Source: Nitrospinia bacterium
GTDB lineage: Bacteria > Nitrospinota > Nitrospinia > Nitrospinales > JAJDAT01
DNA length: 64,000 nucleotides
Direction of reading: 5' to 3'
NCBI GenBank assembly: GCA_029261715.1
Contig: JAJDAT010000008.1
Coordinates: forward strand, 1 to 64,000
In this document: one piece after another, positions 37,029 through 45,765 of the stretch
Numbering within the stretch: the first letter of the stretch is position 1
How the letters are laid out: each line of letters opens with the position of its first letter
The notes under the pieces: generated by a model
Databases searched by the model: none
What the model was told of the DNA's origin: nothing
What the model saw: the letters and a program-made list of their open reading frames with translations, nothing else
Translations under genes and position numbers: made by a program

Positions 37029-37430
37029 ATGTCAGAAATTATAGATGAAGGTAAAGTTTGGTTTAAAGGAATGCCGGGTCCAACATACGCAATAAAAGTG
37101 GACGAAAATCATTTTGTTATTGGGAAGAAAGAAGACGAAGTTTTAGAACGTTGGATAGATGGCGATAAATTGTGTGTCGATTTGCACGATAAAGCCAAAA
37201 AGATGCGCACTGCTAGATGTTTTTCCATTCATTTAATCGCAAAAACGGACGCATCATTATTTTCTGGATTTGAAAAAACAAAACATGCCGCAGTAAAAGT
37301 AGTCCTTTTTGATGACGAAGGAGTTCAGACTTATATTTTGCAAGGAGATGATTACGTTAAATCTAATGCCGCCGACCTGGACTCCAAAGCTTTTTGGGCG
37401 TTAGTGAGGTTTGACAGCGCCCAGTCATAG
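37029..37430 (+). CDS. Hypothetical protein
   Basis: A 133-residue soluble protein without signal peptide or membrane segment. It is mostly alternating beta strands (WFKGMPGPTYAIKVDENHFVIG, AAVKVVLFDDEGVQTYIL). No family is recognised. It is divergent from bioF and probably has its own promoter, since TGGTATAAA lies about 55 bp before the start. Confidence 0.7.
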   Translation: MSEIIDEGKVWFKGMPGPTYAIKVDENHFVIGKKEDEVLERWIDGDKLCVDLHDKAKKMRTARCFSIHLIAKTDASLFSGFEKTKHAAVKVVLFDDEGVQTYILQGDDYVKSNAADLDSKAFWALVRFDSAQS

Positions 37431-37754
37431 GTGAACGCTATTCAAAGTTTAATAAGCAGTTATAACGTCTTGTCTCATCTTCCACTAAGGTTTTCGCTAT
37501 TTTCCTACCAGTATAGATTCCTAAAAGCTCCTTGTAGCTCCCCCGAAGTTTTGTTGATTTAAGAAGAGTTTGGCGCAAACTCTCAAAAATAAAGTTTTAT
37601 CCTGAATTTTAACTTATTGATATTAAAAGCTTTAAAATGTTTTTTTGCCAATTGTTGGCATTGTTCCCTCATATGCATATATTTAATTACATACAACAAA
37701 ATAGCCAGTCAGAATCCAGTAAGTTTTTTGATTTTAAAGGGTTACGAGGGGGCA
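37431..37754. other. Intergenic region
   Basis: About 320 bases between two plus-strand genes. Frames that could extend the next gene upstream here are low in quality; the GAGGGGG ribosome-binding site supports the start at 37755. No hairpin terminator is clear. Confidence 0.45.
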
Positions 37755-38303
37755 ATGAAAACGAGTATTCCGAAAACTATACTTTTGGCAGTGATTTGGG
37801 TAATGCTTTGCGCTGGTAGTTGGGTTCAACCTACTGAAAATCAGCATGCCATTTCTAATGATTGGAGATTCCCAACGGAAAATGAATTAATCAAAAACTG
37901 GAAATGGACGCTAAAAGAGATCAAAGAAAACTTGAAAGTGACTGGGGATTTTGATGGCGATAGGATAATGGACGAAGCCAAATTGATGGTTAAAAAAGAT
38001 CATTCTGCAATGGGTTTGTTGGTTGTCTTTTCTCCAAAAACAGATATGGAATATTGGATGCTTTTGGATTTTGGAACGCCTAAAACCTTAAAAACGTATA
38101 GAATTTCATTAAAAAAACCTAGTGTTTATCAAGTTTCTTGTCAGACAAAAGAACCTTGTTTGTTCTGTGAAAATAAACAACCTTGTAAAAATGGCGAAAG
38201 GTCCATTTCAATTGAGACTTCCACAATTGTTGTAAATAATAAGGATGCTTTTATCTGGAATAAAAAGCGATCCGGATTCCTGGAACTCTTAAACTTTTCA
38301 TAA
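37755..38303 (+). CDS. Exported hypothetical protein
   Basis: A 182-residue protein with a clear signal peptide (MKTSIPKTILLAVIWVMLCAGSW). A strong GAGGGGG ribosome-binding site fixes the start at 37755. The mature part contains TGDFDGDRIMDEAKLMV, an FG-GAP/EF-hand-like calcium loop that is common in exported proteins. A short CxxCxxxxxCxxG cluster (EPCLFCENKQPCKNG) could bind metal or form disulfides. No family is assigned. Confidence 0.72.
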   Translation: MKTSIPKTILLAVIWVMLCAGSWVQPTENQHAISNDWRFPTENELIKNWKWTLKEIKENLKVTGDFDGDRIMDEAKLMVKKDHSAMGLLVVFSPKTDMEYWMLLDFGTPKTLKTYRISLKKPSVYQVSCQTKEPCLFCENKQPCKNGERSISIETSTIVVNNKDAFIWNKKRSGFLELLNFS

Positions 38304-38609
38304 AATAAAAAATACCCGCCTTAGCAAAAAATAAGCTCATTATTAGCCTAAATCCTAAATATTTTGGGATTTGGGTTTTCTGTTCCCATCCTTGCTGTAC
38401 CCACATTCTTTGTGTAATCCATTTTAATAGACAATCTGCTTTTAGCGGGTGTCATTGTCTGCTCGATTACTTTCTAGTTTTATATATTTGTTAGATTCCT
38501 TAAATGAAGAATGAGCTTATTTTTTAGATTTGTGATGCATCTAGAAAAAAGGCGTTTATAATAAAGATATATAGTAAGTTTAGGTAAATCTAACTGAGGC
38601 GAAAATAAA
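38304..38609. other. Intergenic region
   Basis: About 300 bases. An imperfect hairpin (CCTAAATCC with GGGATTTGGG, 38347-38375, followed by TTTT) may end transcription of the exported protein gene. The rest is AT-rich and should contain the promoter of the hybrid kinase. No gene is seen. Confidence 0.45.
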
Positions 38610-41087
38610 TTGAACGAAAAAAATGATATTCCAACCCAAACATTACGTTGGTTTCATTGGTTAGTTGTAGTTCTTTCAATTTTCCTCACTCTTTTCGCCT
38701 GGTATTTCTCAAAAAAACAAATTGATGAAAAGGTGAAAAATCAATTTACCCGAGAAGCTTCCCAGGTAGTCGAACTAATTTCTGAACGAATGCAAAAATA
38801 TGAAGATGGACTTTGGGGAGGTGTTGCCGCTATCCAAGCGAAAGGAGGGAATATCTCCTATAGAGATTGGTTTACTTTTGCCAATAGTCTTCATTTAGAA
38901 GGCAAGTACCCAGGGATCAATGGAATTGGAGTTATTCATCACGTTTCTAAAAAAGGATTAAACGCTTATTTAAAGGAACAAAGATTGGATCGGCCAAATT
39001 ATAAAATTCACCCAAAACATAATGAAAATGAGTTTTTCCCTATTACCTATATTGAACCCGTCAAAACAAACGTTAAAGCCGTCGGATTGGATATGGCGTA
39101 TGAAATAAACCGCTATACAGCTTCCAAAAAATCTCGCGATACAGGGGTAGCGCAAATTACAGGTCCCATTGCGTTAGTTCAAGACGAAGCAAAAACTCCA
39201 GGGTTTTTGTTTTTTGCCCCTTTTTATAAAGGAGGGACACACGATTCTTTAAAAGAACGAAAAAATAATTTTACTGGAATGGTTTATGCTCCTTTTGTGA
39301 TGAAGAAGTTGATGAAAGGGGTTTTGGAAAAAGGAAAGCGTCGTGTGGGGATTAGAATTAAAGATGGCGACGATAATTTATACAATGAACTTGTAGAGAC
39401 TAATATTGATTTCGACGACCATCCTTTATTCAAAAAAAACTTTGAAATCGATTTATATGGGAGAACCTGGATATTTGATATTCAAAGCGCCAAATCATTT
39501 CGTGAAGTCTCTAAAAATAACCAACCTCTAATGATTCTATTCGGTGGGATCATCATCGACTCTTTACTTCTAGCATTATTTGTTTTTCTTGCAAGATCGA
39601 ATAAAAAAGCCGTTACCTATGCAGAGTTAATAAACCGGGAACTTAAAGACAAAACACAAAACCTTGAGGAATCGAATATAAACTTGGCTCAAGCGAAGTT
39701 AGAAGCAGAAAATGCCAATCAAGCAAAAAGTATTTTTCTTGCAAATATGAGTCATGAAATTCGGACGCCAATGAACGCTATTTTAGGGTATACACAAGTT
39801 CTTCTCAGGCGGAGCGGTTTGGATAAAAATCAAAAAGAAGCGATTGAAACAATTGATAGTAGCGGCAAAAATCTACTTAATTTGATTAATGAAATTCTTG
39901 ATATATCAAAAATTGAAGCTGGTCATATGGAGCTTCATCCGATTAATTTTAATTTTAACGAGCTTATTAATGAGATTTCCCGGATGTTTGACCTTCAGTG
40001 TAGGGAAAAGGATTTACTTTTGGACTTTCAATATTCAAGAGATTCTCATTTAGTTTATGGCGATGAAAACAAGATAAGGCAGATTTTGGTCAATATTATT
40101 GGTAATTCTGTGAAATTTACCGATTCAGGAAAAATTAGTTTAAGAGTTACTCCTATTGCTAACAATAAATTCAAATTCGAAATTAGCGATACAGGAAATG
40201 GAATTCCAGATGAAGTTAAAAAATCCATATTTGATCCTTTCACACAAGATATACAAGGGGCTCAAAAAGGCGGCACAGGTTTGGGGTTGGCCATTTGCAA
40301 AAAACAAATTGAGCTTATGGGAGGGACTTTGAACTTTGAGTCGAAAGTTGGAAAAGGATCTCGCTTTTATTTTGATTTGTATTTGCCGGATGCTACTGGA
40401 GAAATCCATGAACAATTAGACCGAAGAAAGGTTATTCATTTAGCCGAGGGATTTTCCGTTAAAGCTTTGATTGTAGATGACGTGAAAGAAAATCAAGACG
40501 TTCTTGTAGGATTGCTGGACGACATAGGAGTTGAAATTTTGTTGGCCAGCAATGGAAAAGAAGCTATAGAAAAAGTAGAGGAGAGCGCTCCTGAAATTAT
40601 TTTTATGGATATGAAAATGCCTTTAATGAGGGGCGAGGAGGCTGTGAAAATAATACGTCAGAAATATGGAAGCGAGAAAATCAAAATTGTAGCTATAACG
40701 GCTTCTATTTTTGAAAATCGATCGAAAGTTTACTGCGAAATGGGTTGTGACTATTTTCTTTCAAAACCTTTTCGGGTGGAGCAAATTTTCAATAGTTTGA
40801 AACAGCTTCTCGGAGTGGAGTTTGAGTATGAAACAGAAAAGGAAGAGGACGTACTCAGTAAATCCAATATGAATTTATCGAATATTACTATTCCAAAGAT
40901 TCTTTATGAAGATTTTTTGAGTTCGATTGAATTATGCAATATAACAACTCTCGAAATAAACTTGGGCAAACTGGGAGAAATAAATGAGGGTTGTAAGCAG
41001 GTTAAAGAGATCCTTACAGTGTTCATGAAAAATTATGATATGAATGGTTTTCGGAATACTCTTGAAAAACTAAAAGTTGAAGAATAA
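38610..41087 (+). CDS. CHASE-domain hybrid sensor histidine kinase
   Basis: An 825-residue membrane sensor. The first helix (about 13-33) and a second at about 310-330 bracket a periplasmic CHASE domain ([31 protein letters not shown]). A coiled linker leads to HisKA with His382 ([15 protein letters not shown]), HATPase_c ([13 protein letters not shown]) and a receiver with phosphoacceptor Asp667 ([10 protein letters not shown]). About 100 further residues follow without a clear Hpt motif. The start is a TTG with GAGG upstream. No partner regulator is adjacent. The tracrRNA gene ends about 190 bp downstream, convergent to it. Confidence 0.92.
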   Translation: MNEKNDIPTQTLRWFHWLVVVLSIFLTLFAWYFSKKQIDEKVKNQFTREASQVVELISERMQKYEDGLWGGVAAIQAKGGNISYRDWFTFANSLHLEGKYPGINGIGVIHHVSKKGLNAYLKEQRLDRPNYKIHPKHNENEFFPITYIEPVKTNVKAVGLDMAYEINRYTASKKSRDTGVAQITGPIALVQDEAKTPGFLFFAPFYKGGTHDSLKERKNNFTGMVYAPFVMKKLMKGVLEKGKRRVGIRIKDGDDNLYNELVETNIDFDDHPLFKKNFEIDLYGRTWIFDIQSAKSFREVSKNNQPLMILFGGIIIDSLLLALFVFLARSNKKAVTYAELINRELKDKTQNLEESNINLAQAKLEAENANQAKSIFLANMSHEIRTPMNAILGYTQVLLRRSGLDKNQKEAIETIDSSGKNLLNLINEILDISKIEAGHMELHPINFNFNELINEISRMFDLQCREKDLLLDFQYSRDSHLVYGDENKIRQILVNIIGNSVKFTDSGKISLRVTPIANNKFKFEISDTGNGIPDEVKKSIFDPFTQDIQGAQKGGTGLGLAICKKQIELMGGTLNFESKVGKGSRFYFDLYLPDATGEIHEQLDRRKVIHLAEGFSVKALIVDDVKENQDVLVGLLDDIGVEILLASNGKEAIEKVEESAPEIIFMDMKMPLMRGEEAVKIIRQKYGSEKIKIVAITASIFENRSKVYCEMGCDYFLSKPFRVEQIFNSLKQLLGVEFEYETEKEEDVLSKSNMNLSNITIPKILYEDFLSSIELCNITTLEINLGKLGEINEGCKQVKEILTVFMKNYDMNGFRNTLEKLKVEE

Positions 41088-41274
41088 AAAAACTTTCTCC
41101 TCATAAACAAATTTAGTTTAGCGGTTTCCCATCCCCCCTTTGATTTTTAAAAAATTGTTCCTATAAAAATTTAATGGAAGTTTGTATTTAGGTCAATTTG
41201 CTGAAGCCTTAAACTCATTGCAATTGCCATACAATTAGATATAATTTCTTTATGCAAAAAATATAGGGTTGCCC

Positions 41275-41369
41275 CAAAAAGAAAAAGCAGGCCGTAGCCT
41301 GCTTTTTAATAATGGTGTCTAACCAGTAAGTTAGACTTGTTACCGATTAGACCACAATTTCCTACATGT
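41275..41369 (-). ncRNA. tracrRNA of the type II-C system
   Basis: Read on the minus strand, the RNA begins with an anti-repeat (41339-41368) that pairs with the first 29 bases of the CRISPR repeat in its GTT-first orientation. Pairing is continuous except for one bulged U, with two G-U pairs. A stem-loop (41317-41336, arms GTCTAAC and GTTAGAC) follows, then a terminator hairpin (41282-41307). Length is about 95 nt. It is divergent from cas9. End points are predicted from the promoter and terminator, not measured. Confidence 0.92.
41282..41307 (-). terminator. Rho-independent terminator of the tracrRNA
   Basis: Minus-strand arms AAAAAGCAGGC and GCCTGCTTTTT around a TACG loop form an 11-bp stem ending in T residues, with a further T run (CTTTTT) after it. 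Confidence 0.92.
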
Positions 41370-41375
41370 ATATTT

Positions 41376-41404
41376 ATTTTATGGTAGAGGGAAAAGGTTT
41401 GCAA
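41376..41404 (-). promoter_or_regulatory. tracrRNA promoter overlapping the cas9 start codon
   Basis: On the minus strand, -35 TTGCAA (41399-41404) and -10 TAAAAT (41376-41381) are separated by exactly 17 bp. Transcription would start near 41369, at the edge of the anti-repeat. The -35 box shares its first base with the A of the cas9 ATG, so this promoter occupies the cas9 translation initiation region. Confidence 0.8.
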
Positions 41405-44400
41405 TGAAAAAAAATGAAAGAAAAAAAGACCACTATCGATTAGGGCTAGATTTGGGAACAAATTCTTTAGGTTGGACTCTTCTTTCTTTGAACGTCAAAG
41501 ACAGACCTCAATGTATTTTGGATTGGGGAGTTCGTATATTTTCCGATGGCAGGAATCCCAAAGATAAAACGTCTCTTGCCGTGAACCGTAGAATAGCTCG
41601 GGGAGCCCGTAGGAGAAGAGACCGGTATTTAAGAAGACGCCATTCGCTCATGTGGAATCTGGTTAGACTAGGGTTAATGCCAAAAGATAAGGAGAAAAGA
41701 AAAAAACTTGAAAATGAGGTAAATCCTTACGAGTCGCGAACCAAGGCTCTAGACGAAAAACTGGAACCTTTCAAGTTAGGTCGCGTTTTGTTTCATTTAA
41801 ATCAAAGACGCGGTTTCAAAAGCAATCGTAAAACCAACACCAAAGAAGATAAAAGTAAAATTACCGACGACATTCAGGGATTAGAAGAATCTATTCGTGA
41901 AACTTTTTCTAGAAGTCTGGGAGAATTTTTAAATAAAAAATATCTGGAAGGGGTTGGAACGCGCGCGCGTGCGGGAGAAAAACTTTATCCCAACCGTAAA
42001 ATGTACGAAGTAGAGTTTCAAGCCATCCAGGATAAACAATCGCCTTTTTTTCCAAAAGTAAAAAAAGAAGACTGGGAACTATTAAGAGAAATTATTTTTC
42101 ATCAAAGACCTTTAAAACCTCAAGACCCAGGGCGTTGCCAGTTCGAGTCAAGTCAACCAAGGGCTCCCATCGCTCTTCCTTCTTACCTGAAGTTTTCAAT
42201 AGCGCAGGATATCGGCAACTTGCAAATTATCCAGCCTGATAGAAGTAAACAAAACTTAAAGCCAGAACAAAAAGCCGTTTTATGGGAACGGCTGAATCGT
42301 CAAAAAGAATTGGCTTTTTCTTCCATAAAAACCGCGTTGAAACTTCCCGAAGAAATCGAGTTCAACTTAGAAACTGAAAGAAGAAAGAAATTAAAAGGAA
42401 GCTCCACCGCCTCGCTATTGTCGAAGAAAGAATACTTCGGTAATAAATGGTTTGCGCTTGATGGTAAGTTGCAAGACGAAATCGTTCTTTATTTATTAGA
42501 AACTGAAGAAGAGAGCGCTGTGGCCCATAAAGCGATAACAGAATGGGGTGTAGATGAAATAACAGCACAAAATCTTTCCATACTAGGACCAGATGATTTT
42601 CCCAGAGGATACGCCCACTTTTGCGCTCAGGTTTTAAGTAAGTTGTGGCAAAAGATGAGCGATGAAGGACTGCGTTATGACGAAGCTGCCAAAGAGTTAG
42701 GCTACAACCACAGTCAGAGCGGGGTGACAGAACTGAGTTCTGAATTGGAATATTATGGCAAACTATTACCGGAATCAGTTATGAGAGCTTGCCCAGGTGA
42801 GGAGCATCACGTTAAAAAATATGGAAGGATTTCAAACCCGACAGTTCATATTGGTCTCAATCAATTACGGTTAGTTATTAATGCGATCATTGAACGCTAT
42901 GGTCCACCGGATGAGATTATTTTGGAGTTGGCAAGAGATCTAAAGCAGAATTTCGAACAAAAGAGATATATGGAAAAGAAACAAAGAACAAATCAAAGTG
43001 AAAACGAGCGTATTTCCAATCGTCTTAAGGAAGAAGGAATTGAAGTTAATGGGAGAAATATAACAAAGTATCGCCTTTGGGAAGAACTCAACACAAAAGA
43101 CGTGTTAGATCGTAAATGTCCTTACACTGGAGAGACGATCAGTCCTGGAACTTTATTCACCGAGAAAGTTGAAATAGAACATATCCTGCCATTTTCAAAA
43201 AGTTTAGATGATTCGCGTGGTAATAAAACAATTGCGATGACTCACGCCAATCGAGAAAAGAGCAATCGATCTCCTTACGAAGCTTTTGGAAAGGAAAAGA
43301 AAAGATACGACCAAATTATCCATCGGGCAAAATGTTTGCCAAAAAATAAAAGATGGCGGTTTGATCCTGACGCGATGGATCGGTTTAGCGACGAAAATAA
43401 ATTTCTGGATCGGCAACTAAACGATACGCGTTATTTAGGAAAAGCGGCAAAAAAGTATCTCTCTTATATTTGTCATAAAAATAAAATTTGGGTTGTGCCA
43501 GGGCGATTGACTGCGTTACTTCGTAGAAAATGGGATTTTGGGAAAAATCGCGACGACTATCGTAATCATGCATTGGATTCGCTTATCGTTGGCGTGACAG
43601 ATCGTAATTTAATTCGCAGAATAGCCGAAATGAATGAAGACGAACGGGGTAGAGTGTTGGTTGCCGAACCCTGGAAAGGGTTCCACACAGAGGTTTTGAA
43701 AGCTTTAGATAATATCGTCGTTTCGCATCGTCCAGATCATTCAATAGCAGGACAATTTCATGAGGAAACTGCTTATGGAAGGTTAAAAAATCCATCTGCA
43801 GAAGAAACAAAACAAAATTATAATGTTGTTTATAGAAAACCGCTTTTTTCCTTGTCAGATAAGGAAGTTAAAGCTATACGGGATTCAGAGATAAAAGAAA
43901 AACTATTGAAAGAAATAGAAGAAAGCGAAATTTCTTTGAAAGAAACACTCGCAGAATTTAGCGTGAATACGGGAATTAAAAAAGTTCGTCTCTTAAAAAA
44001 GGAAAACCCTCTATTCGATATTAAGCATCCATCTAAAAAACCGGTACATACAAAGAGTTTTGCGCGAGGAGAAATTCACCATATCGGGTTTTGGAAGCTA
44101 CCCAATGGAAAGATTGAAGCCAAAGAGGTTTCTTTTTTAGAAATTAATCGCAATAGTGATAACAATTTCAGACCACACCCCGCAGCTAAGCGAATTTTTA
44201 AATTGCACAAACGCGATTTGGTCAAGCTGGTTCATAAAGGGAAAGAAAAAATTGCAAAGGTCGTAAGCCTAAGACCTATTAATAAACAAATTCGATTAGT
44301 GGAACATTTTGAAGGAGGTAATCTTGAAAAACGAATTAAAAATGGCGAAAAATTAGATATTATGATTTCGTTTAGTAAATTGAAGGACTACCAAGTGAGA

Positions 44401-44454
44401 CTGATCCATATAGATCCATTGGGTAAAATAAAAGATGCGGGGCCAGTATTATGA
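41404..44454 (+). CDS. cas9: CRISPR-associated endonuclease Cas9, type II-C
   Basis: A compact 1016-residue RNA-guided DNA nuclease. RuvC-I is LGLDLGTNSLGW with Asp16. The Arg-rich bridge helix spans about residues 60-85 (RRIARGARRRRDRYLRRRH). RuvC-II has Glu508 (IILELARDLK). HNH has EIEHILPFS with His593 and the downstream NREKSNRSP element. RuvC-III has NHALDSLIVG with His722 and Asp725. All nuclease residues are therefore present and both strands should be cut. The C-terminal ~250 residues hold the wedge and PAM-interacting region, which predicts no PAM by eye. It overlaps cas1 by ATGA; no csn2 or cas4 is present, defining subtype II-C. Confidence 0.97.
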   Translation: MKKNERKKDHYRLGLDLGTNSLGWTLLSLNVKDRPQCILDWGVRIFSDGRNPKDKTSLAVNRRIARGARRRRDRYLRRRHSLMWNLVRLGLMPKDKEKRKKLENEVNPYESRTKALDEKLEPFKLGRVLFHLNQRRGFKSNRKTNTKEDKSKITDDIQGLEESIRETFSRSLGEFLNKKYLEGVGTRARAGEKLYPNRKMYEVEFQAIQDKQSPFFPKVKKEDWELLREIIFHQRPLKPQDPGRCQFESSQPRAPIALPSYLKFSIAQDIGNLQIIQPDRSKQNLKPEQKAVLWERLNRQKELAFSSIKTALKLPEEIEFNLETERRKKLKGSSTASLLSKKEYFGNKWFALDGKLQDEIVLYLLETEEESAVAHKAITEWGVDEITAQNLSILGPDDFPRGYAHFCAQVLSKLWQKMSDEGLRYDEAAKELGYNHSQSGVTELSSELEYYGKLLPESVMRACPGEEHHVKKYGRISNPTVHIGLNQLRLVINAIIERYGPPDEIILELARDLKQNFEQKRYMEKKQRTNQSENERISNRLKEEGIEVNGRNITKYRLWEELNTKDVLDRKCPYTGETISPGTLFTEKVEIEHILPFSKSLDDSRGNKTIAMTHANREKSNRSPYEAFGKEKKRYDQIIHRAKCLPKNKRWRFDPDAMDRFSDENKFLDRQLNDTRYLGKAAKKYLSYICHKNKIWVVPGRLTALLRRKWDFGKNRDDYRNHALDSLIVGVTDRNLIRRIAEMNEDERGRVLVAEPWKGFHTEVLKALDNIVVSHRPDHSIAGQFHEETAYGRLKNPSAEETKQNYNVVYRKPLFSLSDKEVKAIRDSEIKEKLLKEIEESEISLKETLAEFSVNTGIKKVRLLKKENPLFDIKHPSKKPVHTKSFARGEIHHIGFWKLPNGKIEAKEVSFLEINRNSDNNFRPHPAAKRIFKLHKRDLVKLVHKGKEKIAKVVSLRPINKQIRLVEHFEGGNLEKRIKNGEKLDIMISFSKLKDYQVRLIHIDPLGKIKDAGPVL

Positions 44455-45362
44455 ATGGACGCGTAATCGAAATATCAGACTCAGGGCGCTACCTTTCAGT
44501 TTATCGCGGATTTTTAATTATTAAGAGCGAAGGGAAGGAATTAGGGCGTGTTCCATTAGCGGATATCCAAGTTTTAATTCTTAGCGGTTTTGGAAATTCT
44601 CTCACCACTAATGTTGTCAACAATTTGTTAGAAAACGGCGGAACGATAGTCTTTTGTGGTAAAAATTATCATCCTTCCGCAATCCTTTGGCCGATAGGGT
44701 CGCATAATGTCGAAACAGGGCGATTGCAATTGCAAATTAACGCTTCCAAACCACTCAAAAAGCGGGTTTGGCAAGTTTTGGTAAAAGATAAAATTGGCAA
44801 TCAGGCGGCTATATTAGAATCGCTCAATTTAGAGAGCGAAAAAGTGCGTTTATTAACGCAAAGAGTAGGTTCAGGCGATCCGGAAAACTTGGAGGCCCAA
44901 GCGGCCCGTATTTATTGGCCTTTATTGATGGGGAAAGAGTTTCGACGGAATACGGACGGGGATGGAGTCAATGCTTTATTAAATTATGGGTATGCTGTAT
45001 TGCGAGCGGCAACGGCCAGAGGAGTTTCAGCATCAGGTTTGCAACCGTCTTTAGGAGTACACCATCGAAGCGAAGCCAACGCTTTCTGTCTTGTCGATGA
45101 TTTGATGGAACCTTTTAGACCGTTAGTTGATTTATTTGTCTATAAACTGATTAGCCAAGGAGTTAATGAGGTGACGCCGGAAGCCAAGCAAAAACTAGTT
45201 TCTGTTTTGAATATTGAACTATCGGCAAGCGTTGGGGCTAGCTCGCTTTCTAATTGTTTGATGAGGTTATCTCAGTCATTGGTAAAAAGTTTTCAGTCCA
45301 ATAGCGTCGAATTGGAATTGCCGAAATCCCCCTTGCCCATAGAATTAGTTTTTGAGGATTAA
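44451..45362 (+). CDS. cas1: CRISPR adaptation endonuclease Cas1
   Basis: A 303-residue integrase that inserts new spacers together with Cas2. Catalytic residues of the family are visible: Glu148 (ENLEAQAARIYW), His205 (LGVHHRSEAN) and the DLMEPFRP segment with Asp217 and Glu220. The length and sequence match type II Cas1. Its ATG overlaps the cas9 stop by 4 bp, so cas9 and cas1 are translationally coupled. Confidence 0.96.
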   Translation: MNGRVIEISDSGRYLSVYRGFLIIKSEGKELGRVPLADIQVLILSGFGNSLTTNVVNNLLENGGTIVFCGKNYHPSAILWPIGSHNVETGRLQLQINASKPLKKRVWQVLVKDKIGNQAAILESLNLESEKVRLLTQRVGSGDPENLEAQAARIYWPLLMGKEFRRNTDGDGVNALLNYGYAVLRAATARGVSASGLQPSLGVHHRSEANAFCLVDDLMEPFRPLVDLFVYKLISQGVNEVTPEAKQKLVSVLNIELSASVGASSLSNCLMRLSQSLVKSFQSNSVELELPKSPLPIELVFED

Positions 45363-45364
45363 TT

Positions 45365-45694
45365 TTGAAATTTTCTGGATATCGATTTATGTGGTTACAA
45401 GTGTTATTTGATTTGCCCACCAAGTCAAAGAAAGATCGGAAAGCCGCTTCGCGTTTTCGTCATGATCTTTTAGATCTAGGTTTTGAAATGTCTCAGTTCT
45501 CAGTCTATCAGAGGTTTTGTTCTGGAAAAGAAATGGCGGAAAATGTCATCAAAAAAATAGAGCAGAATCTACCAGAAGCTGGTAAAATTCATATACTCAC
45601 CTTTACAGATAAGCAATACGAAAATATGAAGACTTTTCGCGGAAAAGAGCGTGGTAAAAAACAAAAGAATCCAGAGCAATTCAGCTTATTTTAA
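45365..45694 (+). CDS. cas2: CRISPR adaptation protein Cas2
   Basis: A 109-residue ferredoxin-fold protein that forms the core of the Cas1-Cas2 integrase. The family start pattern MWLQVLFDLPT with Asp16 and the GFEMSQFSVYQRFC segment are clear. The start is taken at a TTG 2 bp after cas1; an internal ATG eight codons later would give a shorter protein. The array terminator and array follow within 75 bp. Confidence 0.94.
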   Translation: MKFSGYRFMWLQVLFDLPTKSKKDRKAASRFRHDLLDLGFEMSQFSVYQRFCSGKEMAENVIKKIEQNLPEAGKIHILTFTDKQYENMKTFRGKERGKKQKNPEQFSLF

Positions 45695-45728
45695 AATGAA
45701 AACCTTCTTTTTTTTCACGTCAAAACAA

Positions 45729-45757
45729 AATAACCCTCTAAAAATTAGAAGGTTATT
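45729..45757 (-). terminator. Terminator for minus-strand array transcription
   Basis: Arms AATAACC-TCTAA and TTAGA-GGTTATT, with one C/A mismatch, close on a 3-base loop. Read on the minus strand the stem is followed by TTTTGTTTTG. It lies 8 bp beyond the cas2-proximal repeat, where a transcript copying the array from the minus strand would end. It may also stop cas2 mRNA from the other side. Confidence 0.75.
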
Positions 45758-45765
45758 TCGGGTCT

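Larger units (their letters stand above)
41110..41391 (+). repeat. Left copy of a ~280-bp direct repeat (tracrRNA region)
   Basis: Aligns with 48376-48649 in the same orientation at roughly 70 percent by eye. Shared blocks include AATTTAGTTTAGCG, ATATAATTTCTT, TTAATAAT, CGATTAGAC and TTATTTTATGGTA. This copy contains the intact tracrRNA gene. Confidence 0.85.
41088..41403. other. Intergenic region holding the tracrRNA gene
   Basis: No protein gene. The right half is the tracrRNA gene and its promoter (41275-41404, minus strand). From 41110 to 41391 the whole stretch has a diverged direct copy at 48376-48649. Confidence 0.8.

Noticed and set aside
37617-37754. N-terminal extension of the exported protein at 37755
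   Set aside because: The extension has no ribosome-binding site and would bury the clear signal peptide 46 residues inside the protein.
41300-41365. A tRNA-like segment upstream of cas9
   Set aside because: The stems are those of the tracrRNA. There is no acceptor stem or T-arm consensus. No tRNA or rRNA gene was found in the window.
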